64,000 nt of DNA from Owenia fusiformis (GCA_903813345.2 CAIIXF020000003.1:7589815-7653814), one strand, 5' to 3'. Numbered from the stretch's first letter, positions 1 to 11,371 are shown. Numbers and translations: made by a program. The notes: a model not told the origin generated them from the letters alone.

Positions 1-740
1 TAATATTGTGCAGGAAACCATCAGATAACTTGCAAAATAGATGACAAAACTGCCCTCAGTTCCATACTCTTCAGATGAGACAATCCTTGTATTTGCTGTT
101 TTCAATAGGATGAAGGATCAATTAAGAGGGGCACTTTGTGGAAAAATGCAACATTTTTCGACTGTAGTCCAGATGGCCCTTCAAACAAGTTTTCCTGGTG
201 GCTTCAGAGCACAGTTAACATATAATGCCTTGGACACATTTGCTACGATTTTCACTACGGCGCCCGACCGATTGAGTATTTTGTTCAAAATTGAATACAA
301 ATTGGAACAAAACACTCAATCGGCCGGACGCCGGCCGATGGATCGGAGCAAATGTGACCAAGGAATTAAGCACCAGTGATTTTACATAAACACATAATAT
401 TTCGATAGCTGTGACTATAAATATTAAGTTAAATCATCTACACCATTATTTTGACCTAACAAATTAGATATGCTGATATTTTAAGAATCAGTTGGGAATT
501 ATTTTTACATCTTATGTAAGAGTTCCATGAGAAAATAACAAAAAATCTTTGAAATGAGAGTATTTTCCGTGAACTCATTGAACGGCCTGGTATAAGTAAA
601 AACGAAAACGAAAGTGTCAAAAATACTTGAAATGATGAGAACTCCAATTTTGAAATACAATCAAGGATATCAAACATGTTTCGTACACGTAAATTCGTAC
701 AATTAACCTTCTATTCTATTACAGCTTTCTGTAAATGTGG
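1..740. other. 3' flank of TauE gene A, no gene recognised
   Basis: This stretch lies downstream of the stop codon of the minus-strand TauE gene A. A 112-codon open frame at 41-379 (+) resembles nothing I know and runs through an inverted repeat, so I do not call it a gene. The rest is AT-rich with no clear polyadenylation signal for gene A. Confidence 0.5.
268..323. repeat. short hairpin-forming inverted repeat
   Basis: Arms at 268-286 and 305-323 are reverse complements with a single mismatch over 19 positions, separated by an 18-base loop. The arm core reads ATTGAGTATTTTGTTC. It could be a small fold-back element or a chance hairpin; no target duplication was found. Confidence 0.5.
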
Positions 741-1714
741 TCATATCTCTTGAAAAGCTTTATTTGAAACTCCGTTCTGCATCGAGGAGGGAGCGTTGTC
801 TGCAACTGAGAATATTTTATTAGTTATAACATTACTTTGTACGCTATCGCTATTTGTCATCGTTATATTTTCTTCTTGTTCCTCCACGTGCTTCAAAAGT
901 TTGGCCCCAGCCAGTGTCAGCAGAAAGAAAATGAAGATTCCGGCCACAACGATTCCCACAGCTAGACCAATCAGATCTGGGGTCAAAGGTCGAATGACTA
1001 CGAATGAGCCAATCAGTGCTGCAGTAGTAATTATGTAGATCAATGCAGCCAACACCAAGCGGTGAAGATAGCTCCCGATAACAGATCCCATTGGTGCTCC
1101 GATGACAACGATTGGGACACAAATTAACAAATAATGAAATGCATCATTTGAAACATCGTTGTGTATTACTGCTCTCCAATACGTGGCAAATGCAGTATTG
1201 ATACCCATGAGTATAACAGATGTTGGAGTTGCCGTCTTTTCAGTAACGCGGAACAGTAATGTCATGACGCTGAAACTGACAATGTCCAATCCACTGCCGG
1301 CAAGAGCAGTAAACATTCCCCCAACAAGTGCGGCCAAGAATAAAACAAAACCTTTCCATTTGTTCAAGTACGGAACAGCTAGAAATGTTTTTCTATCACG
1401 ATATCGGTTTAGAAGAAACAATGCGAATGCAAATGCAAAACAAAATGCTGTAAACGTGAACTTTTTCTTTGGCGGAGTCATATGCTGGTCGACAACTTCA
1501 AAACCAAAGATAGCGCCAAAAACACCTCCGATCGAGCAAATGACGAGGCTGTACCAATCCACTTGAATGCCCATGAAGTAGATGACAAAGGAGGCGGCTG
1601 TCATTCCGCAAGACTGAACCATAAGACTGAAATCTCGGGCGATGTTTGGGGCGACGTCGAGGACAAGTGTCATAACGGGAAACGCTATAACTCCTCCACC
1701 AACGCTTGTCATAC
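741..1714 (-). CDS. TauE/SafE family membrane transporter A, exon 3 (terminal)
   Basis: This is the last and largest exon of a predicted 452-aa TauE/SafE-family (DUF81) permease, a family that moves sulfite, organosulfonates or other small anions across membranes; the substrate here is unknown. The exon opens after the acceptor TTTCCAG with GTATG and encodes 323 residues to a TGA stop. The first family signature spans the exon junction (AGMTSVGGGVIAFP) and the second is GSGLDIVSFSVMTLLF near exon residue 140, as expected for the two-repeat fold. At least six hydrophobic segments are visible. The hydrophilic tail ends in KAFQEI, shared with paralogue B. The first base of the split Gly codon comes from exon 2, so the phases agree. 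No frameshift or internal stop is seen; the copy looks functional. Confidence 0.88.
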
Positions 1715-2112
1715 CTGGAAATTACAATTAACAAGCTATTCACCATTTTGTTACACTGGGCGAAATGGGGTCCTTGAGACCTCTGTCTTTTGTCGGTATT
1801 AACAAAAAGATCACGCTGGATAGTACTACATTAGCCAATCAGAATGCTTTGGTTCTAGCAAAGACGTCCAGAAATTGTATCAAAGATTATCACATAGCTA
1901 TATCGTCAGTCTGTAGTTTTAATAGTAATTACATACTACCCCACACATAATTTCGTGTTAATTTCGTAGTAACACGAAAAATAGGTTGTAGTTTTTAAAT
2001 GTATTTTTATTTGGTAGTCTGTGTACGTTTTGTAGTGTTTCCTTACTGGGCAATACGCTCTTGTTCCCAGTACATAAAGGGTGCATTCAAATATTATAAA
2101 TTGACAGCCACC
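1715..2112 (-). other. intron 2 of TauE gene A, 3' part
   Basis: This is intron sequence between exon 3 and the LINE insertion. About 2000-2112 is similar to about 10720-10840, the left half of a repeat into which the LINE was inserted. I see no exon. Confidence 0.6.
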
Positions 2113-2128
2113 ATCTAGTTTTTCTAGA
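2113..2128. repeat. target-site duplication, left copy
   Basis: The 16-base string ATCTAGTTTTTCTAGA here is repeated exactly at 7528-7543, right after an A-rich tail. This is the expected mark of target-primed reverse transcription and fixes both ends of the LINE between them. Confidence 0.9.
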
Positions 2129-2428
2129 TTTATTATGATTATAGATAGCAGCACTCAAGTAAGCAAAGCTGCAAACAAAGGCTCTGATAAAAAAGTCAGA
2201 TTTTGGTGGATATAATGATCATCAATCATAAATAAGTGTTTTAAAATGTAAACAAACACACTTAGGATATATTCAGAGAACATTACTGGAAATAATTGGA
2301 TATAAATAGTGTTATTGACTCAGTCAGGGAGTAAATTTTGAATTTGATAAATTCATATTGAACAGCCATATTGTAATGGATATGTACACAATCAACAAAC
2401 TGTAAGTATATTTAAAATGTGATTTAAA

Positions 2429-3328
2429 ATGAGCAAAACTATTGACTCATGGTTTCTTCCAATAGATAAGACTCCTAAATCTACTTCTGACAAGAAAAGG
2501 CCTAGAAATACCCCTGAAAACATTGACATTGAAAAACGTACAAAACCAAACACTCCAATAAACTCAGACAGCATTGACTTTAGAACATCCCCAATTCCTA
2601 AATATAATATGTCTGAAACACCTGAAAATTCAAATGACTCTGAACCAGTATGGGTAAAAGCGTTACTTGTCAAGATGGACAAAATGGCGACAAAAGATGA
2701 CCTTAATGAACTCGCAACTAAAGCTGACGTTAAAGCAATGAACTCTGTTATTGAGGACTTATCGAAGGCATTAACATTCGCCAGTGATGAAATTAACGAT
2801 TTGAAGGAAGAGAATCAGAAAATGAAACAACTCATCAATAAACAAAGCCAAGAGCTACTGTCTCAGAAAAATGACATTCAAACTCAGAAAGATGCAACGA
2901 TCAAACTACAGCACATGCAGATGCGTGAGAACATGCTCTTCTTTGGAATTGCAGAAAAGAAAGATGAGACGCAAGAAGAAACCAAAGAAAAACCCTACAC
3001 CTTTCTCGAAAATGTGATGAAGATAATTAATCCAAAGGAGACGGTTAAAGTAGACAGAGTACATAGAAACGGCCCAAAGAGAGATGATAAGCGAGAAAGA
3101 CCAATAATATGTCATCTGAATCCCTATAATGGAAAACAAGTACTGTATAATCATGTGAGGAACCTAGCAAATACAAGATACAGAATGGATGAGCAATACC
3201 CTCCAGAGATCCAACAGCGTCGTAAAGCACTATTACCAGTTTTGATGGAGAACAAGAAAAAGGGACATAGAGTTGTATTGAGATATGATAAACTGTACAT
3301 TAACGGTGAACTCTATCGCAGCGAATAG
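2429..3328 (+). CDS. LINE ORF1 protein (L1 ORF1p-like nucleic-acid chaperone)
   Basis: This is an intact 299-codon frame. Residues 1-75 are polar and Pro/Ser/Lys-rich. About 75-165 is a heptad-rich coiled coil (ATKDDLNELATKADV and following). About 167-235 reads like the RRM of L1 ORF1p (RENMLFFGIAE, then VDRVHRNGPK). The last about 60 residues match the ORF1p C-terminal domain (YPPEIQQRRKALLPVL, then LYINGELY). In this family ORF1p trimerises and coats the element RNA. The first Met gives the full coiled coil and is in a good context (AAAATGAG). The frame is undamaged although ORF2 of the same copy is broken, which may reflect a recent insertion or sequencing errors in ORF2 homopolymers. Confidence 0.85.
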   Translation: MSKTIDSWFLPIDKTPKSTSDKKRPRNTPENIDIEKRTKPNTPINSDSIDFRTSPIPKYNMSETPENSNDSEPVWVKALLVKMDKMATKDDLNELATKADVKAMNSVIEDLSKALTFASDEINDLKEENQKMKQLINKQSQELLSQKNDIQTQKDATIKLQHMQMRENMLFFGIAEKKDETQEETKEKPYTFLENVMKIINPKETVKVDRVHRNGPKRDDKRERPIICHLNPYNGKQVLYNHVRNLANTRYRMDEQYPPEIQQRRKALLPVLMENKKKGHRVVLRYDKLYINGELYRSE

Positions 3329-4550
3329 ACATCAACATGGAATATCATATGGTCCAAGTACATAAAACTAAACTGTGTTTTTGTTGTTGTTTTTAATTCA
3401 ACAGCATAACTTGGATATCAATATTTTTGTTTTTGGCAAACAAACATTTATAAGGCCAATTAACTCTACATTCGTCAACATGTTCTAATACAAATACATG
3501 GACAGAAAAATTCGGCTAATTGTAACACATGCATATGACAGTTAATGAAGCAGTTAAATTAATCTAATCAATTTTGAAAAAGAGAAATTCTAGCTTAGAA
3601 GGACCTTCACAACCTTATTAACACTCAAAGACAATAATGGCAATTAATCAATCAACAATTCATGAATGAATGAACAGGTTAATTAAAATGTTCGAAATCT
3701 TAGAAAGGCAGTTAACAATCAAATGTGTGAAATCATGAAATCATTTTACCGTTAACAATATCGTTAACTTTTAAAGGCACTTATTCAGTGCCCAGATAGC
3801 TAAGTTATTATCATGTAGACATATGTGCTCTTTGACCCAAGTCCAAGTCATAAAACTGGTATACGTATATAGTGGCTGAATCAATTGAACAGTTTTAAAT
3901 AACTATGTGTTACCTTTAAACATGATCTCACTTATATCCATCCATCATATGGGAATGTGTATTGATAAAACTACAGGTTTTGTGTAGTGTTTTTCTGGTG
4001 TTTGAAGTTTAGGTGACGTCTTGTTTGAATTCAAAATGCACAATATTTTAAGATGTGTGTTAGAACATTATGAATAATCTCTCAATTACATATATCATGT
4101 CATGCAAATGTAACAATAAAAAAAGTCAAAACAACTCCAGAGCATTGGGCCTGTTGCGGTTACGGGTCAACGCGGTAGCCTGGCGTCCGGCCGTTTAATG
4201 GGGGGTGCTCTGGGTGTGAAAAGATACAAGATACTGGAACCAAAACATAAACGTATATACAGTATGTCTTGTTACATTTAGTAATAGCGAATCCTAAAGA
4301 AGACGTATGATTTGACCACCGAAGTCCAGTAGATACCTCATTATTAAAAACATGAGCCTTTTTAGCGCCATTTATTTTATTATTTTTTTTTTTTAATTGC
4401 CAGCTCAGAATCAAAACTGCGTGGCAATTAACAGGTAAATTGTACCTGTACATCTAAACAACAAGTGTGTATAGGTAAATTGAAATAAACTGATGTTTGT
4501 TGTTTTAGGATGTACAAATGTGTGGTGTGTTGTATGTGTGTGTATGTGTG
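3329..4550. other. non-coding segment where the LINE endonuclease should be
   Basis: In L1/Tx1 elements about 1 kb encoding an APE endonuclease and linker lies between ORF1 and the reverse transcriptase. Here the sequence is AT-rich with no long frame on the plus strand and no endonuclease motifs. It ends in a TG-rich microsatellite at about 4512-4552, right before the ORF2 frame opens. It is most easily explained as a replacement or a deletion plus insertion inside the element. Confidence 0.6.
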
Positions 4551-4553
4551 TGA

Positions 4554-7274
4554 AATAATAATATTGAAACTGTTAACAAATATAATACATGCAAACTTAA
4601 AGTAGAATTAATACAGGATAGAAAAACACAAAGTAGTATAATGAGATCCAAAGCACGGTGGTGTGAGTATGGTGAACGATCAAGCAAATACTTTCTAAAT
4701 TTAGAAAAGCATAATTACTCCAATAAAGTGATAAATTCTATTTATGATAAAAGAGGTGTTTTAGTTAATGACCCCAAACAAGTATTACAAACAGAAGAAT
4801 CATTTTTACAAAGATTTATATAGTAAAAAGAATAATGACCCGGATGGTAAATATTCAAACATATTTTTTCAAAATGAAATTCCAACAATTGATAATATTG
4901 ATAAAGAAAATTGCGACAAGAGAATTACATGTGAAGAATGCTATAAATCGTTAAAAACTTTTAAAAAGAATAAAACGCCAGGGACAGATGGTCTTACAGC
5001 TGAATTTTATTGTATCTTTTGGGATGAGATTAAACTAGAAATGACAGATAGCTTCAACTATTCACTTATAAAAGGAGAACTCTCAATTTCGCAAAATAGA
5101 GGAATTATTTCTCTTATTCCAAAAAAGGGGAAAAATAGGCAACATCTCACAAATTGGCGACCATTAACTCTTTTAAACGTGGATTATAAAATATGTACAA
5201 AAACTATTAGTGAACGTTTCAGAGATATTTTACCAAAACTGATACACAGTGACCAAGTTGGGTATGTTAAAAACAGATATATAGGACAAAGTATAAGACT
5301 AATTTATGATATGCTGGATTACACAAAGACAAACAACATTAAAGGTCTTCTTCTTTTAATTGATTATAAGAAAGCATTTGATAGCATTGACTGGAAGTTT
5401 ATGATAAAAACACTAGAAAAATTCAATTTTGGGGAAACACTTATAAATTATGTTAATGCGATATATGCAAAACCACAGAGTTGTGTCATAAATAATGGAT
5501 ACACATCTGAATGGTTCCAATTAGAAAGGGGAGTTCGCCAAGGTGACCCACTCTCTGGGGTAATTTTTATACTTGTTGCCGAATTATTAAGTATTGCAAT
5601 TAGATCTGATCGAAATGTAAAAGGAATTCCTATTAAGGATAAATATGAAGTCAAGCTTTGTCGGTATGCTGATGACACTACTATATTTTCAAATGATCAA
5701 GAGTCTGCAAATAATGCCTTAGAATTAGTGGAAAAGTTTGGTAAATGCTCTGGCATAGAAATTAACAAAGACAAAACTGAAATAATGTGGATCGGAAGAG
5801 ATAAAGGAAACAAACAAGACATAAATGGAATTAAATCAAAAACCAGTGTAAAAGCTTTGGGAATAACATTTACTTATGATATAGATGATAGAACAAAATT
5901 GAATATTGAAAAGAAAATTGATGAAATGAAAAATAAAATAAAATTATGGAATATGAGAAACTTAACACTAATAGGTAGAATTCAAATTATTAAATCTTTA
6001 GGTATTTCTCAGCTAACATATGTTAGTTCAGTTATGCATATACCACCCCAAATTTTACAAGAAATAAACAAAATTATTTTCGAATTTGTGTGGAAAAAGA
6101 AACCACCAAAAGTAAAAAGAAAATCACTTATTGCTGAAATTGAACAAGGGGGGTTAAAATGAAAGATTATGATATTATGGATCAATCACTAAAATGCACA
6201 TGGATAAAAAGATTGTTAGAGAAAGGGCAGTCAGCATGGAAAGAAATTCCAAGATTATTCATTGAACCACATGGTGGAATTGGTCTTCTCTCTCAGTGTA
6301 ATTATGACATAAAGTATTTTGAAAACTATAAAGCAATTCCCAAATTTTACTTAGCAATGCTTAGAACATGGGCTGAAGTAACCCATCATGATGTCAATAA
6401 TTGGAATGATGTTAAAGATGAAGTTATATGGAATAATAAAAACATTTTAGTCAATAATAAAATGGTGTACTATAAAACATGGCATCAAGCAGGTATTGAA
6501 ACAATTTATGACATCCTAGACAGAGATAATAACTATTTATCCCTGACAGAACTTGAACGAAAATTCAACATTCCTATAGACTTTTTAAAGTATGCCAGCA
6601 TACTCAGTGCTATTCCCAAAAAATGGAAAACTCTTAAAAATAGCATATTGAAAAACAACCCTTCAAAGAAAAATGTTCCTAACCCTAGTCAATTGTCGTG
6701 TAAAGCTATTTACAACAAAATCCTTGAAAAAGAAATCGAGAAACCCACATCACTAACAAAGTGGATACGAAATAACAATGTAAATGAAAATGACATGAAA
6801 TACTATTATACACTTGCAAAAAAGGTTACATATGAAACTAAAATGTGGAGCTTTCAGTACAAAATACTTACGAATACACTAGCGTGCAACCGTAAATTAA
6901 AAATGATGATCATTTCACAGAGAGACAAATGTCCATGGTGTGATGATACTCATACCATGGAGCACATGCTGGTGAAGTGTAGAATAACAAAAGATATATG
7001 GAAGCAATTTATTGAATGGTGGAAACTAAAACTAAATAAAGAATTAAATCTAACTGAAAATGATATTTTATTAGGTATTATCGGGAATAGAGAAAAAGGG
7101 GCAGAACTAAACCTGTGCATACTAATTATGAAATATGTCATATACAAATCTTTTTTAGAAAATGAATTACCGTACTTTTTCAAATTTACCAATTATCTGA
7201 GAATATATTTGAACAGTGTTAAGCTGCTTGATCAAAAGGGTATAGACATACATGCTTTATATAGACTTTTATGA
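4554..7274 (+). pseudogene. LINE ORF2 remnant: reverse transcriptase and C-terminal region, two frameshifts
   Basis: The frame opens near 4554 after a TG microsatellite. It carries the pre-RT motif KARWCEYGERSSKYFLNLEK (4650s-4710s), then RT blocks KNKTPGTDGLTAEFY, NWRPLTLLNVDYK, LLLLIDYKKAFDSIDW (motif A), RGVRQGDPLSGV (motif B) and YADDTTIF (motif C, about 5665-5690), followed by the thumb and a C-terminal zinc-knuckle-like stretch (CPWCDDTHTMEHMLVKC, about 6930-6980). QGDPLS and YADDTTIF are typical of the L1/Tx1 group. Two single-base shifts break it: an extra T in a T-run near 4806, and a missing A in an A-run near 6160, where GGLK should continue directly into MKDYD. Both sit in homopolymers, so assembly error is possible. 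The endonuclease is missing altogether. Confidence 0.87.
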
Positions 7275-7527
7275 ATACACAAATAAATTCTTATTTTACA
7301 AATTTGTGTCATGGTCAATGTATGAATAGTGGGTGAATGAATGCATGCACGAACGTAATGAATGGGTGTGAATGGAGTCAGTAAGATCATGTAATAATTT
7401 TGTGTTATTATTACTATTTAAAAATGATTTATAAACATAGTACATATATCTATATGAAAAAACTACTTGTATTTAATGAAGCTTGTACTTGAATTGTATT
7501 AAATTATTACTTGAATAAAAAAAAAAA

Positions 7528-7543
7528 ATCTAGTTTTTCTAGA
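7528..7543. repeat. target-site duplication, right copy
   Basis: This is an exact copy of 2113-2128, directly following the A-tail at 7516-7527. It marks the 3' end of the LINE. Confidence 0.9.
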
Positions 7544-8479
7544 ATTTGGAGTTACCCAAATATTTTTTTAATTTCAAAATGTTTCTTTTGTTTATCCCAC
7601 ATCATTGTAAAACTAGTTTTGCGTATCAATTTGTGACAACTGATGTTTCCCCGACGCACTGGGAACAATATGAGCGTCATAAGTTGAGGTTTTCGTAATG
7701 TATATCTGTACTCGACGAAAATATTTTGATAGTTGCTAATACGCTTATTACAAAATGATATATTGGTTCAGAATGTGAAAGTCGCAAAAAGAATCACAAA
7801 AACGCTGAGGCCCCGAAATGCATCAATAAAATAATTTAAAATCATATGTCCTGTGTTATATCCACCATCATCCATCTTTTTCAGGTTTGGTCATATCTCT
7901 AGATTAAGCAAAATTTGCTTTTCAAAATTGACTTACATATAAACACGATAACACGAAATGACGTTAAATGTTACGTCAAATATAGACAATTCACACATGG
8001 CTAGTCAAGGTGTATCCAATTCCAGCCAATCCTGACAGAAAATTTCTGAGTGACAGCATTGGTTTTCAACTATAATTGAAAGCCCATGGTGACAGCAGTG
8101 CGTGAAATAATCAATAACGCATTTGTTGTGTATGGTTACTAAGGTGAGGAGATGTTTTGATGTTTTGCCAATACTTGACCCTTGCATAAGGTTTAATTGA
8201 GATATTTTAGTGATTTTGTATCTTTTATGTGATTTTGTAGAAACTATTTTGCAATGTGTGAAAAGAATTTAAGCCCAAGACTCGATGCATTGTAGCTGCA
8301 TCATTCCACTCTGGTGTTGTTTCCTAAACTTTGCATTCTCGTTGCGCGGTCATGCAAAAATTTGGAAACAATACCTTCATGGCATGATTCAGCAAACAAT
8401 GTACTGAGTCCAAGGCTTAAGTCCTTAAGTATTCCGCACATATAGTTGTTGTGAACATCATGTATATAACATTTACTAC
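7544..8479 (-). other. intron 2 of TauE gene A, 5' part
   Basis: This is intron between the LINE and exon 2. About 7544-7620 continues the repeat interrupted by the LINE and matches about 10853-10935. The stretch CACTGGGAACAATATGAGCG near 7660 is roughly inverted relative to 2050-2072, so the host repeat may itself be a TIR element. I see no exon. Confidence 0.5.
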
Positions 8480-8707
8480 CTGCAATCAGAGATCCGAACA
8501 CCATGGTGATTGACATCTCATATCGTTCCACAAATAAGTGCCACATGTTCCACTTGATCATATACGCCAGCCAGAGAAAATACACAACAGTTGCGCTTAT
8601 TGCAGGTCCTACAAACCTCCTATATTTCACGAGAGCTATCGTATACCAGGGTGCGTCATGTGGTAATGTCTTGAGAGCTTCTGCATGCCCCTTGTCCAAA
8701 ACTTGCC
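8480..8707 (-). CDS. TauE/SafE family membrane transporter A, exon 2
   Basis: This 228-nt internal exon starts after the acceptor CTTTTTAAG with GG|CAA and ends ATTGCAG|GTAGTA. It encodes QVLDKGHAEALKTLPHDAPW, a Lys/Arg-rich stretch (VKYRRFVGP), one clear transmembrane helix (ISATVVYFLWLAYMI) and the start of the next (SITMVFGSLIAG) that leads into the signature in exon 3. It takes one base from exon 1 and gives one base to exon 3, so both junctions are in phase. The exon in paralogue B has the same length and nearly the same sequence. The open frame continues past the donor for a few codons, but that extension has no counterpart in B and is intronic. Confidence 0.85.
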
Positions 8708-8897
8708 CTTAAAAAGTAAAATTCGTTTCATTTTAATACAAGTTGATTTGATTATACGTAAAATGATATACTAGAAGGCCGACAATTTATGGTACTGGAA
8801 GTTAATGTCAAGGTCAACTCTGAGCTATGGATTCTCTTGGGCGATAATACTTTATTATCCCATCGAACGAAGTTCGGAGGGATATAGGAAACGCCTC

Positions 8898-8970
8898 CGT
8901 CCGTCCGTACGTACGTACGTACGTCAGTCCGTACGTCCGTACGTCCATCCGTCTGTCCGTCCGTCCGGGC
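8898..8970. repeat. simple repeat of CCGTCCGTACGT type
   Basis: Interspersed GTCC and GTAC tetramers run for about 70 bases directly inside the left end of the inverted-repeat-bounded element. Confidence 0.85.
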
Positions 8971-9269
8971 AATAACTCAAATACCGTTGGCCCGATTTTG
9001 TTCATATTCTGTACACATATGCCCTATGGTGCTAGAAGTTCTGCTCGAAAGCCGATTTTCAAAATGGCCGCTTATTTCAAAATGGCGGCCATTTTAGTGC
9101 CGATTTTACAGTAATTTAGGTGCAATATGTAAAACTGTAATAGCAATATGTTTTAAATGTAAAAAAATTATAAAGGACATTAATAAAGCTACAAATGTAG
9201 ATATTAAAGAAGCACATGGCAGCCATCTTGAAAAATGGCGGCCTTTACTCGTTATTTTACGATTTTTGC

Positions 9270-10240
9270 TGTAACTCGAAAAGTAGTGGAGCAATTTTGT
9301 TCATATTTGGTATGTGAATACTATAAGCATTGGACACTGTCTTAAGACATTTTTGGTAGAAGGCGGCCATTTTGAAAATGGCCGCCATTTTAACGTATTT
9401 CACTATAACTCGAAAAGTAGTGGAGCAATTTTGTTCATATTTGGTATGTGAATACTATAAGCATGGCACACTGTCCTATGACACTTTTGGTAAAAGGCGG
9501 CCATTTTGAATTTTTTTTGATAAATGGCCGCCATTTTAACGTATTTTACTATAACTCGAAAAGTAGTGAAGCGATTTTGTTCATATTTGGTATGTGAATA
9601 CTATAAGCATGGCACACTGTCCAATGACACTTTTGGTAGAAGGTGGCCATTTTGAAAAATGGCCGCTTTTTTAAGGTATTTTACTTTAACTCGAAAAGTA
9701 GTGGAGCGATTTTGTTTATATTTGGTATGTGAATACTAAAAGCATGGTACACTGTCTAATGACACTTTTGGTAGAAGGTGGCCATTTTGAAAAATGGCCC
9801 CATTTTAACGTATTTTACTATAACTTGAAAAGTAGTAGAGCGATTTTGTTCATATTTGGTATGTTTCATATTTTATATGTGAATACTATAAGCATGGCAC
9901 ACTGTCTAATGACACTTGGGGTAGTAGGCGGCCATTTTGAAAAATGGCCACCATTTTTACGTTTTTTACTATAACTTGAAATGTAGTGAAGCGATTTTGT
10001 TCATATTTGATATGTGAATACTCATGAGCCTTGCACACTGTCTCATGACACTTCAGATAGTAGGCGGCCATTTTAAAAAATGGCTGTCATTTTTACATTT
10101 TTTACTATAACTCGAAAAGTAGTGGAGCGATTTTGTTCATATTTGATATGTGAATACTTTAAGCATGGCACATTGTCTCATAAAACTTTGGGGAGTAGTC
10201 GGCCATTTTGAAAAATGGCCACCATTTTTATGTGTGTTAT
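9270..10240. repeat. tandem repeat, seven units of about 135-151 bp
   Basis: The marker AACTCGAAAAGTAG (or a one- or two-base variant) recurs at about 9273, 9408, 9553, 9688, 9822, 9973 and 10109. Each unit also contains GGTATGTGAATACTATAAGC, a CACACTGTC block and a GGCCATTTTGAAAATGGCC hairpin. Frames crossing the units are repeat artefacts, not genes. Confidence 0.9.
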
Positions 10241-10429
10241 TTTACAAGTACTTGTGTGTGATTTTTCAAAAATTTTATAGGTGGCTACTAAAAAGGATAT
10301 TATTTCTTCTGATGACAATTTGGCTAGTGAGCAACCATTTTGGAAATGGTGGCCTTTCTGGTGTGTTGTTTTATAATATTTGCTATATATTTCGTTTGTA
10401 AAAATGCCAGCCATTTCTGTTCGATGGGA

Positions 10430-11123
10430 TTCGCTACGCTTTGGCGTTGCCGTTGTTCTGGTTAAGGAATGAGACATCGCACACGTTTATCTCCATTCAT
10501 ACCTCATTTTGAAATAATTCGCAATGAATATCCAGAAAGTAGTGCTATAAGGTGTCTCAAAATCTACCTTCATATTCATATAAACTGGGTATATTTCAGA
10601 TGAAATTTTGAAAAAGCCACGACAGACAGTCGGACAGTTGTTACATATCTGTCCTAATATCGAACCAAAACCCTTAAAAAAGTGCGTAGTTGTAAATTCG
10701 GCATTTTAGAACTACTTGTTTACGCCCAATCTTATTTGGTAATGGGCGATAGTGTTTTCTTACTTGGAAATACGCTCATTTTGTTCCTAGAACGTCGGGA
10801 GAACACTCAATTGTTATAAATTGACAGCCATCCATCTGGTTATTCTATAATGTCGGGTTAACTAAAAATTAAAGAAATATTTTGATTTTGAAGAATAAAT
10901 TTTGGTTAACCCCACATTATTGAAAACTAGAATTTTATGATCATTTTTGATGTTGATGTGTTTATGTTGTGAGTTTTCTTGTTCACGGCATCTTAGAATG
11001 ACGTAGTTTAACCCCCTTATTATAGCCCAAAGCTTAGAAAGGACTTATTTTGAAAGTTCTGTCGATGTTCTGTTGATGTCACCCATAGATAGTTGGCGTT
11101 CTATGAATATCATAATTATTTAC
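10430..11123 (-). other. intron 1 of TauE gene A, 5' part, with unoccupied repeat copy
   Basis: About 10720-10935 resembles the intron-2 repeat that carries the LINE (2000-2128 plus 7544-7620) but without the LINE. The equivalent of the insertion site is 10831-10852. Nothing else is recognised. Confidence 0.55.
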
Positions 11124-11280
11124 CTTCCATAAAAAACTTTCGAAACCATTTTGCACATTTCGTTGAACAATTTAATTTGTTCCCTGTAATATTTTCCTCA
11201 ATTACTAGCTGACTGGTACTTTCAAATGTAGGCATTTCTTTGCTTCGGTTCTTGATTTTTGTTCCATTCATTGAATCCAT
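11124..11280 (-). CDS. TauE/SafE family membrane transporter A, exon 1
   Basis: This is the predicted first coding exon: ATG at 11280-11278 and 52 codons plus one base, ending ATGGAAG|GTAAAT. Translation gives a hydrophilic cytosolic-looking N-terminus with ESTSQLVIEE and KWFRKFFMEG, which are also found in the copies at 25096 and 49662. The leftover G joins GG of exon 2 to give Gly then QVLDK, so the phase fits. The pattern between copies (ESTSQLVIEE kept, flanks changed, frame kept) suggests protein-level constraint. It is too short to be found by length alone. The link to exon 2 is an inference from phase, strand and order and needs transcript support. Confidence 0.7.
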
Positions 11281-11371
11281 AGTCAGACTTCACATGTAGA
11301 TCTCCTTGCTCGGAAGTTGGTCACTCACTTCAAATATTAACGCCTCTCATTTACTTCCAATAAAAACTGCC

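Larger units (their letters stand above)
2129..7527 (+). mobile_element. L1/Tx1-like LINE insertion lacking its endonuclease region
   Basis: A 5.4 kb non-LTR retrotransposon lies in intron 2 of TauE gene A, in opposite orientation to the gene. In order: a 0.3 kb leader, an intact ORF1 (2429-3328), a non-coding stretch (3329 to about 4550), the reverse-transcriptase part of ORF2 (to 7274, two frameshifts), a 3' region and a tail of about 12 A (to 7527). Perfect 16-bp flanking duplications show that it arrived as one unit. The apurinic endonuclease that should precede the reverse transcriptase is absent. A paralogous empty site is at 10831-10852. The copy cannot mobilise itself as it stands. 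Confidence 0.9.
8858..10429. mobile_element. minisatellite-bearing element with 11-bp terminal inverted repeats
   Basis: The segment is bounded by TCCCATCGAAC (8858-8868) and its exact reverse complement (10419-10429). Inside are a GTCC/GTAC-rich simple repeat (about 8898-8970), the phrase CGATTTTGTTCATATTTGG, and a 135-151 bp tandem repeat. It sits in intron 1 of TauE gene A and has no coding capacity, so it is probably a non-autonomous DNA element; no target duplication was confirmed. Confidence 0.55.

Noticed and set aside
41-379. 112-codon plus-strand frame
   Set aside because: No recognisable domain, and its 3' part runs through an inverted repeat; could be chance in this length of sequence.
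796-1802. Several plus-strand frames over TauE exon 3 (also at 12896-13627)
   Set aside because: They are antisense shadows of the coding exons.
9106-10477. Frames of 60-99 codons in the minisatellite
   Set aside because: They repeat the tandem unit in different frames; no protein-level signal.
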